Positions 28,603-38,237 of a DNA stretch of 64,000 bases are shown piece after piece. Each line of letters opens with the position of its first letter. Position 1 is the stretch's first letter. Made by a program: the position numbers and the translations under genes. This DNA is from Methylomonas fluvii (lineage in GTDB: Bacteria > Pseudomonadota > Gammaproteobacteria > Methylococcales > Methylomonadaceae): contig NZ_JACXST010000002.1 in assembly GCF_014850975.1 (NCBI RefSeq), forward strand, positions 1,612,001 to 1,676,000, written 5' to 3'. The notes under the pieces were generated by a model. It was not told the DNA's origin. It ran no database searches and was given only the letters and a program-made list of their open reading frames with translations.

Positions 28603-30966
28603 TTAAAACCGGTATTCCACCCCACCGAATACCGAGCGGGTCGCGCCGGGATTGAACTGGTCCAAATCGGCACCATTCGCATTGCCTAGAACCCACACCG
28701 ACGATGCATAATGTTCGTCGGTTAAATTTCGGCCATCGACGAACAATTTCCAATGTTTGCCGTCGTCCCACCCCATGCGCGCACCCAACAGTGCGTAAGG
28801 CTTGGCGGCCAGGGTGTTGGCGAAGTCCGCATAATTGGAACTGACGATGCGGGCATTGGGACCAATATAAAAGCCGCTGGGATGCTGGTACAGCGCTTCG
28901 ACGAAAGCATTGTGTTCGGGAATGCCGGGCAAGCGGTTATTGCGCAGCGCAGGGTCGCTGTCGAACGTAAAGTCATTCCAGGTGTAGTTGCCGCTGAGCC
29001 GCAAATTATCGCCGGATGCCGCCAGATTTAGCGGCAAAGTGGTTTCCAAGCCGAGTTCGACACCACGATGTAGCGTCGTGCTATCGGCGTTGGTGGAGGA
29101 AAAGGCCGTTGGATTTCTGGGATTGGAAACAATCAAGTACTCGTTGTTAACCCAGGACTGATAAAAAGCCAAATCCCATTTCAAGCGCTGGGCTTGCCCG
29201 CGCGTACCGATTTCCACGGTGCTGGCGGTTTGCAAATTTCGTTTGGGTTGGAGATAAATGTTGGCAAGATCGGCCATTTTTGGCGGTTCGGCGCTGCGGC
29301 TGACATTGCCGTAAATCTGCGCTTCGTTGGTGGCTTGCCAGGTAAAGCCCAGCTTGGGGTTAGCCGTGAAGAAATCTTGATTGGCTTGGTTGCTGGGTCT
29401 GGCGGCACTAGCCACATATCCTTCGTACCGTTCGTAATTCACATCGCGATAATTCAATTGAATGCCGGCAATCAAGGTAAACCTGTCTGTCAAACTCAAT
29501 TGATCTTCCATAAACGCTTCGACATTCAGCCAGCGGTCGCGCTCCGCCGTCAACAACGGCCCAAGCTGCCTGCCGACGATGCCGTAGTTTTTATCGTTGA
29601 TAAATTGCCATTGGGTCAGACCGCCCCAAACTACCCGGTTATTTAAACCCAATAACTGGCCGTTGATCTCATGCCGCCAGTTAAAGCCGACATCCTGCCA
29701 CTGGTCGTGATTGCCGCTATCGGTATAGTCGTAACGATAGTTATTGATTGAGTAATAACTGCCCACCTCAAAGCGGTCGCCGCCATGCAATTTTACCGAA
29801 TGCTTTAGATCGAAGCGGTAAGATGAAAAGCCATTCGGCAAGGACCAATCGTTGGGGTTTTGTTGCGGATTTTGGTCGATTTGTCGCTTGCTCAGCGTTG
29901 CCGGCCACAAGAAATTATGGTTTTGCGCATCGAAATACAAACGGGTTTCGTGATTTTCATTCCAGCGGTAGCCGACATTGCCATGGCCTAAAAACTGTTC
30001 TTGATGATTGTTTTCCCGAGTAGTATCGGTATTCACATAGGAAAATGTGCCGAAAACATCCAATCCGTTTTCAAACGCTTTACCGCCGCTGAAATACGGG
30101 CGGTAATAATCGTTGGTGCCGCCGACGATGCCGATTTTCAACCCATTGGCGGTGTACCCGGTCGGCGTGATGTAATTGATAGCGCCGCCTAGATTGCTGC
30201 CGCCGTATTCCAAGGCATTCGCGCCTCGATAGACTTCGATATGCTCGATAGCATAAAGATTGAGCGCCTCGACATCGAAAGTCCCGTTGGCGTGAGTAAA
30301 CGGCATGCCGTTGCGCAGAAATTTTATACCTCGAATCGGCGAAATATCCGAATTGCCGTCCGAACCGCGGATGGAGATGCGCGATCCACCGGTCGCGCCG
30401 GCGCTAATATCGCCCACATAAACGCCCGGCGCGGTCGCCAAGGCATCGCTGACCGACAAGGGTGCGCCTTCTTCGATCCGCCTGCCGTCGATCACCGACG
30501 TACCGCCCGCCACGCGATTCAGTTTGATTTGCGATTCTTGCATCGATGGTGTCGTCAGGCTAAGGCTTTCGCTTGCTAAGGCTTTACCCGTCACCGTCAT
30601 AGTCGGCAAGGTGGTCGTACCGGCGGCGGACTGCGGTTCCACCGCCGCCTTTTCCAAGGTGACGGTCTTGCCGTTGCTGAACCGGTACTGCAGCCCGGAA
30701 CCGCGCAGCAAGTTCCGCAAAGCCTGTTCCGGCGTATAACGGCCGATTAATTCCGGCGCGGTGATGCGCTCGGCAATGTCGCCTTCATACAGCACTTGCA
30801 AGCCGGTGAGCGCGGAAAAGCGCGTCAACGCGGAGGACAGCGCTTGGGAGCGAATATCAAAGGTTTGCGCGGTTTGCTCAGCGGCTATGGTCACAGCAGA
30901 AGTCAACAGGCCGGCAGTAAGCGCTGCGTAGAATGAGCGCCGGCAATCGGGTGCGGGATATTTCAT
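28603..30966 (-). CDS. FecA-like TonB-dependent receptor with STN signalling domain
   Basis: A 787-residue outer-membrane receptor. It has a signal peptide, then an STN domain (about 35-105: FDIRSQALSSALTRFSALTG). A TonB box region VTGKALASES, the plug (about 140-260, EHIEVYRGANALEYGGSNLG) and a barrel ending RSVFGGVEYRF follow. The ATG at 30966 follows GGAGATAG. It lies after a sigma factor and FecR genes in the same direction, so ligand binding should signal through FecR to the sigma factor. A ferric-chelate ligand is likely from the FecA similarity; its identity is not visible. Confidence 0.9.
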   Translation of the reverse strand: MKYPAPDCRRSFYAALTAGLLTSAVTIAAEQTAQTFDIRSQALSSALTRFSALTGLQVLYEGDIAERITAPELIGRYTPEQALRNLLRGSGLQYRFSNGKTVTLEKAAVEPQSAAGTTTLPTMTVTGKALASESLSLTTPSMQESQIKLNRVAGGTSVIDGRRIEEGAPLSVSDALATAPGVYVGDISAGATGGSRISIRGSDGNSDISPIRGIKFLRNGMPFTHANGTFDVEALNLYAIEHIEVYRGANALEYGGSNLGGAINYITPTGYTANGLKIGIVGGTNDYYRPYFSGGKAFENGLDVFGTFSYVNTDTTRENNHQEQFLGHGNVGYRWNENHETRLYFDAQNHNFLWPATLSKRQIDQNPQQNPNDWSLPNGFSSYRFDLKHSVKLHGGDRFEVGSYYSINNYRYDYTDSGNHDQWQDVGFNWRHEINGQLLGLNNRVVWGGLTQWQFINDKNYGIVGRQLGPLLTAERDRWLNVEAFMEDQLSLTDRFTLIAGIQLNYRDVNYERYEGYVASAARPSNQANQDFFTANPKLGFTWQATNEAQIYGNVSRSAEPPKMADLANIYLQPKRNLQTASTVEIGTRGQAQRLKWDLAFYQSWVNNEYLIVSNPRNPTAFSSTNADSTTLHRGVELGLETTLPLNLAASGDNLRLSGNYTWNDFTFDSDPALRNNRLPGIPEHNAFVEALYQHPSGFYIGPNARIVSSNYADFANTLAAKPYALLGARMGWDDGKHWKLFVDGRNLTDEHYASSVWVLGNANGADLDQFNPGATRSVFGGVEYRF

Positions 30967-31095
30967 GCGTCTATCTCCTTCGTCGATGAATGGTGTTACC
31001 GACAAAGACGACGCGGGTTCGGGCTTACCCTTAGTGGCGAGAAAAATATTTTTATACGCGTTGGCTCATGGCGCAAGGCGCGCCCATCTATTACG

Positions 31096-32106
31096 TCAAT
31101 ACAACAACACCCAATCGCCCGGCATCCGCAAGGCCCTGGCTTGAAGCGTGGTGGTCAACGCGGCCAGCACGGCATCGGGGTCGGCGTTGTTGAAGACACC
31201 GTTCACCACCCGTTCGGCCAACTGTGGATTGACTGCGACAATCCGACCTCGCCGATAGCGGTTAACTTCCTCCAGAACTTGCGTCAAAGGCTGGCGGTGA
31301 AACACGGTTTGGCGTCGCCGCCAGGCCAGTGCATCGTCGTTATCGAGCCGGGCAACGGCTTGCAGCCGGCCTTGACGATACTCGGTTTGCTCGGCCGCGT
31401 GCACCAAAGCCTTGGCACTATCGGCGCCGACCTCCACAATGCCCTCGCTGACGAGGACGCGCAGCTCGTCGGCTTGTTTGCGAACGCTGTAGGCGGTACC
31501 CACCGCACGCGCGGTTGCATGGCCGCCGTCGACGACGAATGGCCGTTGCTTATTGGGCGCGACTTCGAAATAGGCTTCGCCGCGCAGCAATTCGATCTCC
31601 CGCAAGTTGTCGCTGTAACGGACCGCTAATGCCGTATCGGTATTCAAGGTCAGCCGCGAGCCGTCGGCCAATTCAACGCTGAGTTGCTGGCCGGCTGCGG
31701 TATGGTAATCGCTATGCCAGTTTTGCCAGTGCTCCGGTATGCGCCAGCCGACCACCAGCAACAACAGCCCCAGACAGACCGACGCAAACCGGAGCAGGTT
31801 TCGGCCGCGAGCCGACGGTTGCAAACGACCCTCACCCAGCGCCCTTCCGGTGGCAAAGGTTTCGGTTTTAAATTGGGCGGCATCCGCTTGCAAGCGCTGC
31901 TGTACCCGCTCCGCCGGTTGTTTCAGTAAGGCCCATAGCTTGAGCGATTGGTCGTAGGCTGCGGCGTGCCGGGGATCAGCGTGATACCAAATTTCAAATT
32001 GGCGACGCGCTTCGTCGCTGACGTCATCCGCGTGCAAGCGGGCAAACCAGGCGAGTGCCTGGTCAGAAAGCGAATCGGAAGACGCGGATTGGAGCTTATC
32101 GGACAT
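31096..32106 (-). CDS. FecR-family anti-sigma/sigma regulator
   Basis: A 336-residue single-pass protein. The N-terminal cytoplasmic domain (about 10-60, SDQALAWFARLHADDVSDEA) contacts the sigma factor. A membrane helix (about 108-128, FASVCLGLLLLVVGW) leads to a periplasmic FecR domain (YHTAAGQQLSVELADGSRLT) and a C-terminal STN-like segment (about 265-336). The ATG at 32106 is the family-like start; one at 32142 in frame also exists. It transmits receptor occupancy to the sigma factor encoded just upstream. Confidence 0.9.
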   Translation of the reverse strand: MSDKLQSASSDSLSDQALAWFARLHADDVSDEARRQFEIWYHADPRHAAAYDQSLKLWALLKQPAERVQQRLQADAAQFKTETFATGRALGEGRLQPSARGRNLLRFASVCLGLLLLVVGWRIPEHWQNWHSDYHTAAGQQLSVELADGSRLTLNTDTALAVRYSDNLREIELLRGEAYFEVAPNKQRPFVVDGGHATARAVGTAYSVRKQADELRVLVSEGIVEVGADSAKALVHAAEQTEYRQGRLQAVARLDNDDALAWRRRQTVFHRQPLTQVLEEVNRYRRGRIVAVNPQLAERVVNGVFNNADPDAVLAALTTTLQARALRMPGDWVLLY

Positions 32107-32196
32107 GGTTAGCTGAGCGAAGCGGTGAGCCGAGACGGGCATGATGCCACGATTTCAGAACAGAGTTAATTTGCATGATACGAGCCAAGGGAAGCA

Positions 32197-32703
32197 TCAA
32201 AGGAAATCGATGCGGTCTTTGAAATGCTTCAAGGCTTTATGCATGTGACTTTCCACGGTGCGCGCCGATATACCCAGCTCGACGGCGATTTCTGAATAAC
32301 GCTTGCCTTCCACTCGGCACAACAAAAACACCTTGCGGCATTGCGGCGGCAATTCGTAGATGAGTGTTTCGAACAATTCCATTTGTTGTTGCCCCTCCAG
32401 CGTACTGTCCGGTTGCGGTTGGCCGCAAGCAATGTCCTCGCCCACCAAACCGCCGTCGCGTCGTTCGTGCCGAGCCCGACTGCGCAAATGATCCAAAGCA
32501 AGATTGTCGGCGACGCGAAACACAAACGCCCGCTGATTGGCGATCTCGTCGGCAGCGGAATAGTGGGCGATTCGTAAATAGGTTTCTTGAATCAAATCCG
32601 CCGCGGTTTCGGCACAATTGACCTTATGCGTCAAAAATTGCTGGAGTTCCTTCTGGTAGCGCAGAAAACTGGCAAGTAAATCGGAATCGGTGATTGCACG
32701 CAT
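32197..32703 (-). CDS. ECF sigma factor, FecI type
   Basis: A 168-residue sigma-70 family factor. Region 2 (about 12-80) has ADLIQETYLRIAHY and AFVFRVADNLALDHLR. Region 4 (about 110-160) has LPPQCRKVFLLCRVEGKRYSEIAVELGISARTVESHMHKALK. FecI-type factors transcribe the neighbouring receptor gene when released by FecR. The region upstream, 32704-32974, has no recognisable gene and should contain its (Fur-type) promoter, though no Fur box was confidently identified. Confidence 0.93.
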   Translation of the reverse strand: MRAITDSDLLASFLRYQKELQQFLTHKVNCAETAADLIQETYLRIAHYSAADEIANQRAFVFRVADNLALDHLRSRARHERRDGGLVGEDIACGQPQPDSTLEGQQQMELFETLIYELPPQCRKVFLLCRVEGKRYSEIAVELGISARTVESHMHKALKHFKDRIDFL

Positions 32704-32974
32704 GAAAACAAAGCCGGAAATGAAACGTCTTCTGCCGATGCAATTTTTAAGCCTCTAACCTCGTAAACCAGTGGCATCAAGGGATTGCGCCATCAGTTGA
32801 GGGCATTGAAGGCAAAAATCCTGGACGCTCAGCGCAAAAACTGCGGCATATGACACACTTTCAACCTCGTGCTTCCAGCTTCAACTCGCGACTGGCCCAA
32901 CGGCAAATTCATACGCCAAGCATCGACCCACCGTTAAGCCCTAGTGGTTATCAGCAGCTAAAAACCAGTCGGTT

Positions 32975-34198
32975 TCAGCACTTGCGCCTTTGCTGGGCAG
33001 TGGCTTTTTGCCGCCAACGAATCACCCCCGTCACAAACAACACCGGGCAAGCCAAGCCGGTGATGAACACCAAAATCCGCCCGGTCATGCCGAAGGCCTG
33101 GCCGGAATGCAAAGGCCATTGCCAGTGCGTGAAGACTTCGCCGGCCGTGGCTGCCGGCAGACTGGGATCGTCCAAGTCCAGAATCTTGCCGCTGTAGCGG
33201 TCTATCACCGTGCAACGGCGTTGCAGGATACTGCCGGGCGCATCGACGCCATCCTGGCAAACCGTATAGGTTTTAGTGGGTTCGTTGGCGCCGTAAATCC
33301 AGTGCGGACGGCCTTGCGGGTATTGTTTGAAGGCAATCGCCACCGCGTCATCCATGCCGATGGCCGGGGCATTTGGATAAGGCGGTTTGGATTGAAACCA
33401 GTAGCGGTAAGTCACCGGCGAGAACAGTTCCAGCACCGGCACCACGTTGTGCGGTAGCACCATGTAAATCCCGGAAAACAGTACCGGCACCATCACCAGC
33501 AAGGTGTAAAAACCGCTGGTTTTATGCAGGTCGTAATTGAAGCGGACTTTGCCTGCCTTGGCCTTAAAAGTCAGGGCATTGCGCCAATGCCCGGTCAGCG
33601 GCCACCAGACGATCAGGCCGGTCAAGGTCGAAATAATCAATAAGGCGGCGGACCCGCCGACTATCGGCTCGCTGATGTCTCCCGGAATCAACAAGGCGAA
33701 ATGCAATTCAAACATCAAGCCGATAAAAGTACTGGGCAGCCAGTCGCTGGAGCGCCTCTTGAGTTGCTTACCCGTGACATTCGTCGTATACGGATCAACG
33801 GCAACTTCCCAATTTTCCAGCGAACCGTTAGCGTCGGCAACTGCATACCGCAGTTTGAAGGCCGCGAATTCGTTGCGCGGATAGGTGGCGAAGTTATGTT
33901 TAGCGTTTGGCGGCATCGCCTGCTTGCCGGCCGCGAAAATTTCCGTCAAGGGCCTATATTGGGCATGCTCCGGTGGTTGCACCGTCAGCATCTCGGGGTG
34001 CAGCCATTCGTCGATTTCCGCATGAAACACCAAAATACTGCCGGTGATTCCGTAGATAGACAGCAGCAGACCCAGCGTCAACCCCAACCAGAGATGGGCG
34101 GTTAGCCAGCGTTGGCGGCGGGCTTTCAAACGGGTCAGGCTCTGGCTTGACGCATGGTGTAGAGGTGTCGCCTTTAGGTAATTGGCATTGCTGTTCAT
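32975..34198 (-). CDS. PepSY-associated membrane protein (siderophore-system reductase-like)
   Basis: A 407-residue inner-membrane protein with four helices and PepSY-like periplasmic segments. The first helix region is LTAHLWLGLTLGLLLSIYGI with a conserved histidine. HKTSGFYTLLVMVPVLFSG carries another histidine pair typical of the family, and the last helix is GRILVFITGLACPVLFVTGV. Relatives (PiuB/DUF337) adjoin siderophore receptors and are thought to reduce or release iron in the periplasm, probably with heme. It follows the receptor at 34644-37094, separated by 445 bp that contains a receptor remnant. Confidence 0.82.
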   Translation of the reverse strand: MNSNANYLKATPLHHASSQSLTRLKARRQRWLTAHLWLGLTLGLLLSIYGITGSILVFHAEIDEWLHPEMLTVQPPEHAQYRPLTEIFAAGKQAMPPNAKHNFATYPRNEFAAFKLRYAVADANGSLENWEVAVDPYTTNVTGKQLKRRSSDWLPSTFIGLMFELHFALLIPGDISEPIVGGSAALLIISTLTGLIVWWPLTGHWRNALTFKAKAGKVRFNYDLHKTSGFYTLLVMVPVLFSGIYMVLPHNVVPVLELFSPVTYRYWFQSKPPYPNAPAIGMDDAVAIAFKQYPQGRPHWIYGANEPTKTYTVCQDGVDAPGSILQRRCTVIDRYSGKILDLDDPSLPAATAGEVFTHWQWPLHSGQAFGMTGRILVFITGLACPVLFVTGVIRWRQKATAQQRRKC

Positions 34199-34395
34199 GG
34201 CATTAGTCGAAAAAAGTTTGGTCGTGTATGGCAGAGGGAGTTTGTTATATAAGACGTCTGAGCAAAGAGAATCCGCATGCAGACTGTCGTTTGATCGATA
34301 CTTGGCGGGGCGCAGGCCAAGTGGATTTGAAACGTTTAGGTCCAGGTTGCCAGCCCAGACCTGCTTAATTGTGGCATCTGCCTAACCCGAGCCCG

Positions 34396-34518
34396 CTAGA
34401 ACTCCAAGCGTGCCGTTCCCATAGCTGTCGGCGGCGCACCAGGGTAAATGCCGAAGCGCGGCGGCGCATTTTGGAAAGGATCGGTGGATTCGTAGACCAT
34501 AGATTGGGGTTCGTTACC
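34396..34518 (-). pseudogene. possible remnant of a TonB-receptor C-terminus
   Basis: A frame of 40 codons with no start, closed upstream by a stop, ends PGAPPTAMGTARLEF followed by TAG. The intact receptor downstream-adjacent at 34644 ends GTPRSLLGSIKVEF. The two tails align position by position with conservative changes and the same EF stop. This suggests the last part of a second receptor gene, left between the intact receptor and the PepSY gene. The first codons overlap a palindrome (34497-34534), which may mark the deletion joint. The fragment is short, so chance cannot be excluded. Confidence 0.4.
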
Positions 34519-34534
34519 TCACCCCGACCTATGG
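34497..34534. repeat. imperfect palindrome, REP-like
   Basis: CCATAG (34497-34502) pairs with CTATGG (34529-34534), and the inner GGGGT (34506-34510) pairs with ACCCC (34521-34525). It is located in the gap between receptor and PepSY genes. The rest of the 34199-34643 gap shows no gene apart from the receptor-like fragment. Confidence 0.5.
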
Positions 34535-34643
34535 TTTTATGCGCGCTGTACCTCAGCCCCCAACATTAACAAGTCAGGCTTTGACGTGGTCCATTCTCCG
34601 AGCGGTATTGGTTATTGAACCCGACAATAAAAGGGATTCAAGC

Positions 34644-37094
34644 TTAAAACTCCACCTTGATCGACCCTAGCAAAGAGCGCGGCGTGCCGATGGTACGCGT
34701 ACTGCTGGCACTACTCCAGTAGGCGTCCGGAAAGTAGGTTTTGTCGAGCAGATTGTTGACGTTTAACTGGACGGTGATTTTGGATTTTTCCACTTTCCAG
34801 GCATACGCGGCCAGCAGATCGACTGTCGCATAGCCGGCGGTTTGATAGCCATTGCGGGAGCCGTCGGTGGCGCCGTCGCGCATGCTGATACCACCGCCGA
34901 CTTTTAATCCGCGTAAATCGCCTTGCCGGAAATCGTAGGTCGACCATAAACTGCCGACGTTTCTAGGTACTGCGAAAAGCCGATTGCCTTCCAGGCCATT
35001 ATTATCCTTGCTGACGCGGGTATCGAAATTGGCGTAGGTGGCGATCAGATTCCAACCCGGCAACAGTTCGCCGCGAATATCGACTTCAGGTCCCTTGCTG
35101 CGCACTTCGCCGGCGGCTATCGAAAAATTGCCGGTAACGTCAGAGGGGTCACGGGTGACGACATTTTGTTTAGTGATGTCGTAGTAGGCCAGTGTCGCGC
35201 TGAGTTTGCCGTCGAAGAACTCGAATTTGCTGCCCACTTCCCATTGTTGCCCGCTTTCCGGCGGTAGCGGCTTGCCGGTGAGGGTCGTAGCCCACTGGTT
35301 GGAAACACCGAAGTTTTCGATGTAGTTACCATAGAGGCTCAGCCAATCTTGGGCTTGCCACAGTACGCCCACTCGCGGCGTGACCTCATCGTCGGCCGGC
35401 TGTTCGGTGTGGTTCAGGTTATCCCATTGCTTGACGTACTGGTAACGAAAACCGCCCATCACATTTAAACCATAAGGCAGCTTGATTTGATCCTGGGCAT
35501 ACAGGCCGACAAAATCCGCACTGTTGCTGCTGGCCCAGCCGGCCGGGCTAAAAGGTGTGATTGGCGAGGAATTGTGCACCGGATTGTAAATATTGATCGG
35601 CGCCAGCTCGGCGGTGTAAGGATCGCTGATGTTGTCGGTGCGGTAATAATCGCCGCCCATCAATAGCGTGTGCTCCAAAGGGCCGGTGCCAAAATGGCCG
35701 GTAACATCCAGCGTCGTGTAATAGGTATTGTTTTGAGTGGGGACGAAAGTGACACTGCGCGAAACCATATTGTCCGGGTCTGGGGTATCCACTGATATGC
35801 CCGGCCAGTTTTGGGCCGTATCCAACAAGTCGGCCACAAAGCGCTGCTTAATAGCCCAATTATCGTTGAACTGATGCGACCAGTTCAAACCGATCAGTTT
35901 TTCCTCGACGTTTACTTTCCCGGCAGCTCCCGAAAAGTTACGGGAACGCGGCATATCAATGAATCGTCCGTCAACAAACGGCCAGTTGTTGGGATCGTCC
36001 ATCAAATTGTCGTGCCGGTATTCCATTTCCAGGCTGACTTGAGTACGGGGGCTTATATTCCAAGTAACGATCGGCGCTAAAAATGTGCGTTCGCTGTTGA
36101 CGAATTCGCGAAACGAGCCGCTGCTCTCGAACGAGCCGTTAAAGCGGTACAACAAGGTGTCATCCTGGGTCAGCGGGCCGGTGGCATCCAGCGTGGTTCG
36201 GTAAAGATCGTAAGAACCGAACTGCTGTTGCAGTGCGTAATAGGGTGTGGCCAGCGGAGTTTTGGTAACGACGTTGACCATGCCGCCCGGCTCCATGCGG
36301 CCGTACATAATGGCAGCCGGCCCCTTGATCACTTCCAGGCGTTCGACATTGGCCATTTGCCGGTTACCGATCGATGCATATTGGCTGTCGATACGAAAAC
36401 CGTTGCGAAAATATGTTGAGCTGCGAAAACCACGCAGGAAAATATCGTCGGACAGGCCGCCGGATCCGTGGCTGACCGTTGCGCCGGCGACATTTTTTAA
36501 CGCTTCGGTCATCTGGATGGTTTGCTGATCGTCGAGCACCGCCTTCGGTATGACCTGAATATTGACCGGCGTTTCCATCAGCGGGGTATCGGTTTTGGTG
36601 GCCGTCTCGGTCACCCTTCGGGTGTAGCTGGGATTGTAAGGGTCGGTATCCGCGTAAATCTCCAAGCCGGTCACGGTGATACTGGGCAAGGTGGCGGCAT
36701 TCGACTGCGGCTCTAGCGCCGCCGATTTATGCAGTGTCACGGTATTACCGTTATTGAATTGATAGGAAACTTGCGAGCCTTGTAACAAGCGTTTCAAAGC
36801 ACCTTCCAATGAATAATTGCCAATAACGCCCGGCGAATCGATGCCCTTGACCAACTCCGAGTTGTAAACAAACTGCACGCCGGACTGTTCGGCCAGGGCG
36901 CTCAGTGCGGAATACAAGGGCTGCGCGGCGATGTTGTAGTTGCGACTTTCGCCATTGGCGCTAGGGCTTTCGGCCTGAACCGTCGGCAGCGTTGCAGCGG
37001 TTATCAAGCCCAGACAAAGCGGCAATGCGCCGATTGCGGATGAGCCTTTAGTGCGGTTTTTTCGCGTCCCGCGTGGGTTTCCGGTTATTCTCAT
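34644..37094 (-). CDS. TonB-dependent siderophore receptor with STN domain
   Basis: An 816-residue receptor. A signal peptide ends VQA near residue 41. The STN domain follows (about 45-115: YNIAAQPLYSALSALAEQSG). The plug has DTPLMETPVNIQVIPKAVL, NVERLEVIKGPAAIMYGRMEPGG (family-typical) and MVNVVTK. The barrel ends in phenylalanine. GAGGAC precedes the ATG. It belongs to the FhuA/FpvA-like siderophore group. With the upstream FecR and sigma genes it forms a complete surface-signalling module, followed by the PepSY protein. Confidence 0.92.
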   Translation of the reverse strand: MRITGNPRGTRKNRTKGSSAIGALPLCLGLITAATLPTVQAESPSANGESRNYNIAAQPLYSALSALAEQSGVQFVYNSELVKGIDSPGVIGNYSLEGALKRLLQGSQVSYQFNNGNTVTLHKSAALEPQSNAATLPSITVTGLEIYADTDPYNPSYTRRVTETATKTDTPLMETPVNIQVIPKAVLDDQQTIQMTEALKNVAGATVSHGSGGLSDDIFLRGFRSSTYFRNGFRIDSQYASIGNRQMANVERLEVIKGPAAIMYGRMEPGGMVNVVTKTPLATPYYALQQQFGSYDLYRTTLDATGPLTQDDTLLYRFNGSFESSGSFREFVNSERTFLAPIVTWNISPRTQVSLEMEYRHDNLMDDPNNWPFVDGRFIDMPRSRNFSGAAGKVNVEEKLIGLNWSHQFNDNWAIKQRFVADLLDTAQNWPGISVDTPDPDNMVSRSVTFVPTQNNTYYTTLDVTGHFGTGPLEHTLLMGGDYYRTDNISDPYTAELAPINIYNPVHNSSPITPFSPAGWASSNSADFVGLYAQDQIKLPYGLNVMGGFRYQYVKQWDNLNHTEQPADDEVTPRVGVLWQAQDWLSLYGNYIENFGVSNQWATTLTGKPLPPESGQQWEVGSKFEFFDGKLSATLAYYDITKQNVVTRDPSDVTGNFSIAAGEVRSKGPEVDIRGELLPGWNLIATYANFDTRVSKDNNGLEGNRLFAVPRNVGSLWSTYDFRQGDLRGLKVGGGISMRDGATDGSRNGYQTAGYATVDLLAAYAWKVEKSKITVQLNVNNLLDKTYFPDAYWSSASSTRTIGTPRSLLGSIKVEF

Positions 37095-37198
37095 GATGTG
37101 TCCTCAGCAAAGATATGTTCTAGCTGAGAACGATTGGCGGCTGGCTGAGCCGTACTAAAAGATGTGTGGCAAATTGTCGCAGGCAGCAAAGCCGGCCA

Positions 37199-38173
37199 TC
37201 AGGACTGCAAAAACACCAGCGGCCCGGCATGGATGACTTTAACCGGCAAGGTCTGTTGCAGCGCTTCCAGCCAGGCATCGATTTGCTTGATGTCCACGGC
37301 GATGTTGACTTCCCGCTCCGCCAATTCGTCATCGAGCAGCCGGATTTGGCCACGCCGATAGCGGTTGATTTCGGCGATAACCTGTTTTAACGGTACGAAA
37401 TTCATCAACAAGCGGCCGCGGCGCCAGGCGTCGGCGTTGCTTAATTCGACTGCTTGCGGCACGCCCAGCATCTCGGCATTGAAGGTGAGTTGTTGGCCGG
37501 GTTGCAACGTGGCGCTATCGGCTTGCGCGCCGTGCGCGGACGGCCGACTGCTGCGAATTTTGCCTTGCAATAGCGTAACCGCGCCGGCTTGGCCGTCGTA
37601 ACGGACGATGAAGCGGGTACCCAACGCTTCTGTGGACATAGAACCGGATACAACCCGAAACGGCTTGTGCTCATCATGCGCCACGTCAAATTCGGCCTCG
37701 CCGCGCAGCAATTCTATGCGCCGCTCATTGGCATTGATTGATACATCGATGGCGGTATCGGTATTCAGATGCGCGATGCTGCCGTCGGCCAGCGTAATTG
37801 AGGTCTGCTCGCCGATGCGGGTACGGTAGTCTGCCAGCGGATGCTGCAGGTAATCCGGATAAAAACCACCCATCACGCTCAGCAGCAGCGCAGCGGCCGC
37901 AGCCACGCCCAATCCGCGCTTTAGCCTACGCACTCGGCACTGCCTTGCCGCCAGCGCGCGGCGGCGTTGCCGATCAGCGAGCAGCGGCTGCGGCAGCTGT
38001 TGCCAAAGGGTCTCCACATCACGATAGGCTTGCTCGTGTTCGAGGGTTTGCGACCGCCAGTTTTCGAACTCAGCCAATACCGTCTCATCGGCAGCGCCGG
38101 ACTTTAGGCGCACGAGCCAGGCAACGGCTTGTTGCTGCAAAGCTGCTCGGCGAGTTGAAGAAGTTTCGTTCAT
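37199..38173 (-). CDS. FecR-family anti-sigma/sigma regulator
   Basis: A 324-residue FecR homologue. The N-terminal sigma-interacting domain has LQQQAVAWLVRLKSGAADE (about 11-29). A membrane helix (about 95-112, GVAAAAALLLSVMGGFY) precedes the FecR domain (YRTRIGEQTSITLADGSIAH) and the STN-like C-terminus (IRLLDDELAEREVNIAVD). The ATG at 38173 gives the family-like N-terminus; the frame runs on to a TTG at 38251 overlapping the sigma gene. It lies 104 bp before the receptor start. Confidence 0.9.
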   Translation of the reverse strand: MNETSSTRRAALQQQAVAWLVRLKSGAADETVLAEFENWRSQTLEHEQAYRDVETLWQQLPQPLLADRQRRRALAARQCRVRRLKRGLGVAAAAALLLSVMGGFYPDYLQHPLADYRTRIGEQTSITLADGSIAHLNTDTAIDVSINANERRIELLRGEAEFDVAHDEHKPFRVVSGSMSTEALGTRFIVRYDGQAGAVTLLQGKIRSSRPSAHGAQADSATLQPGQQLTFNAEMLGVPQAVELSNADAWRRGRLLMNFVPLKQVIAEINRYRRGQIRLLDDELAEREVNIAVDIKQIDAWLEALQQTLPVKVIHAGPLVFLQS

Positions 38174-38237
38174 TTCTGCATCGTCTGGAGCGGGAACTTT
38201 ACTATAACGAGCCACGGAGCTTAAAGCCACACTAAGC

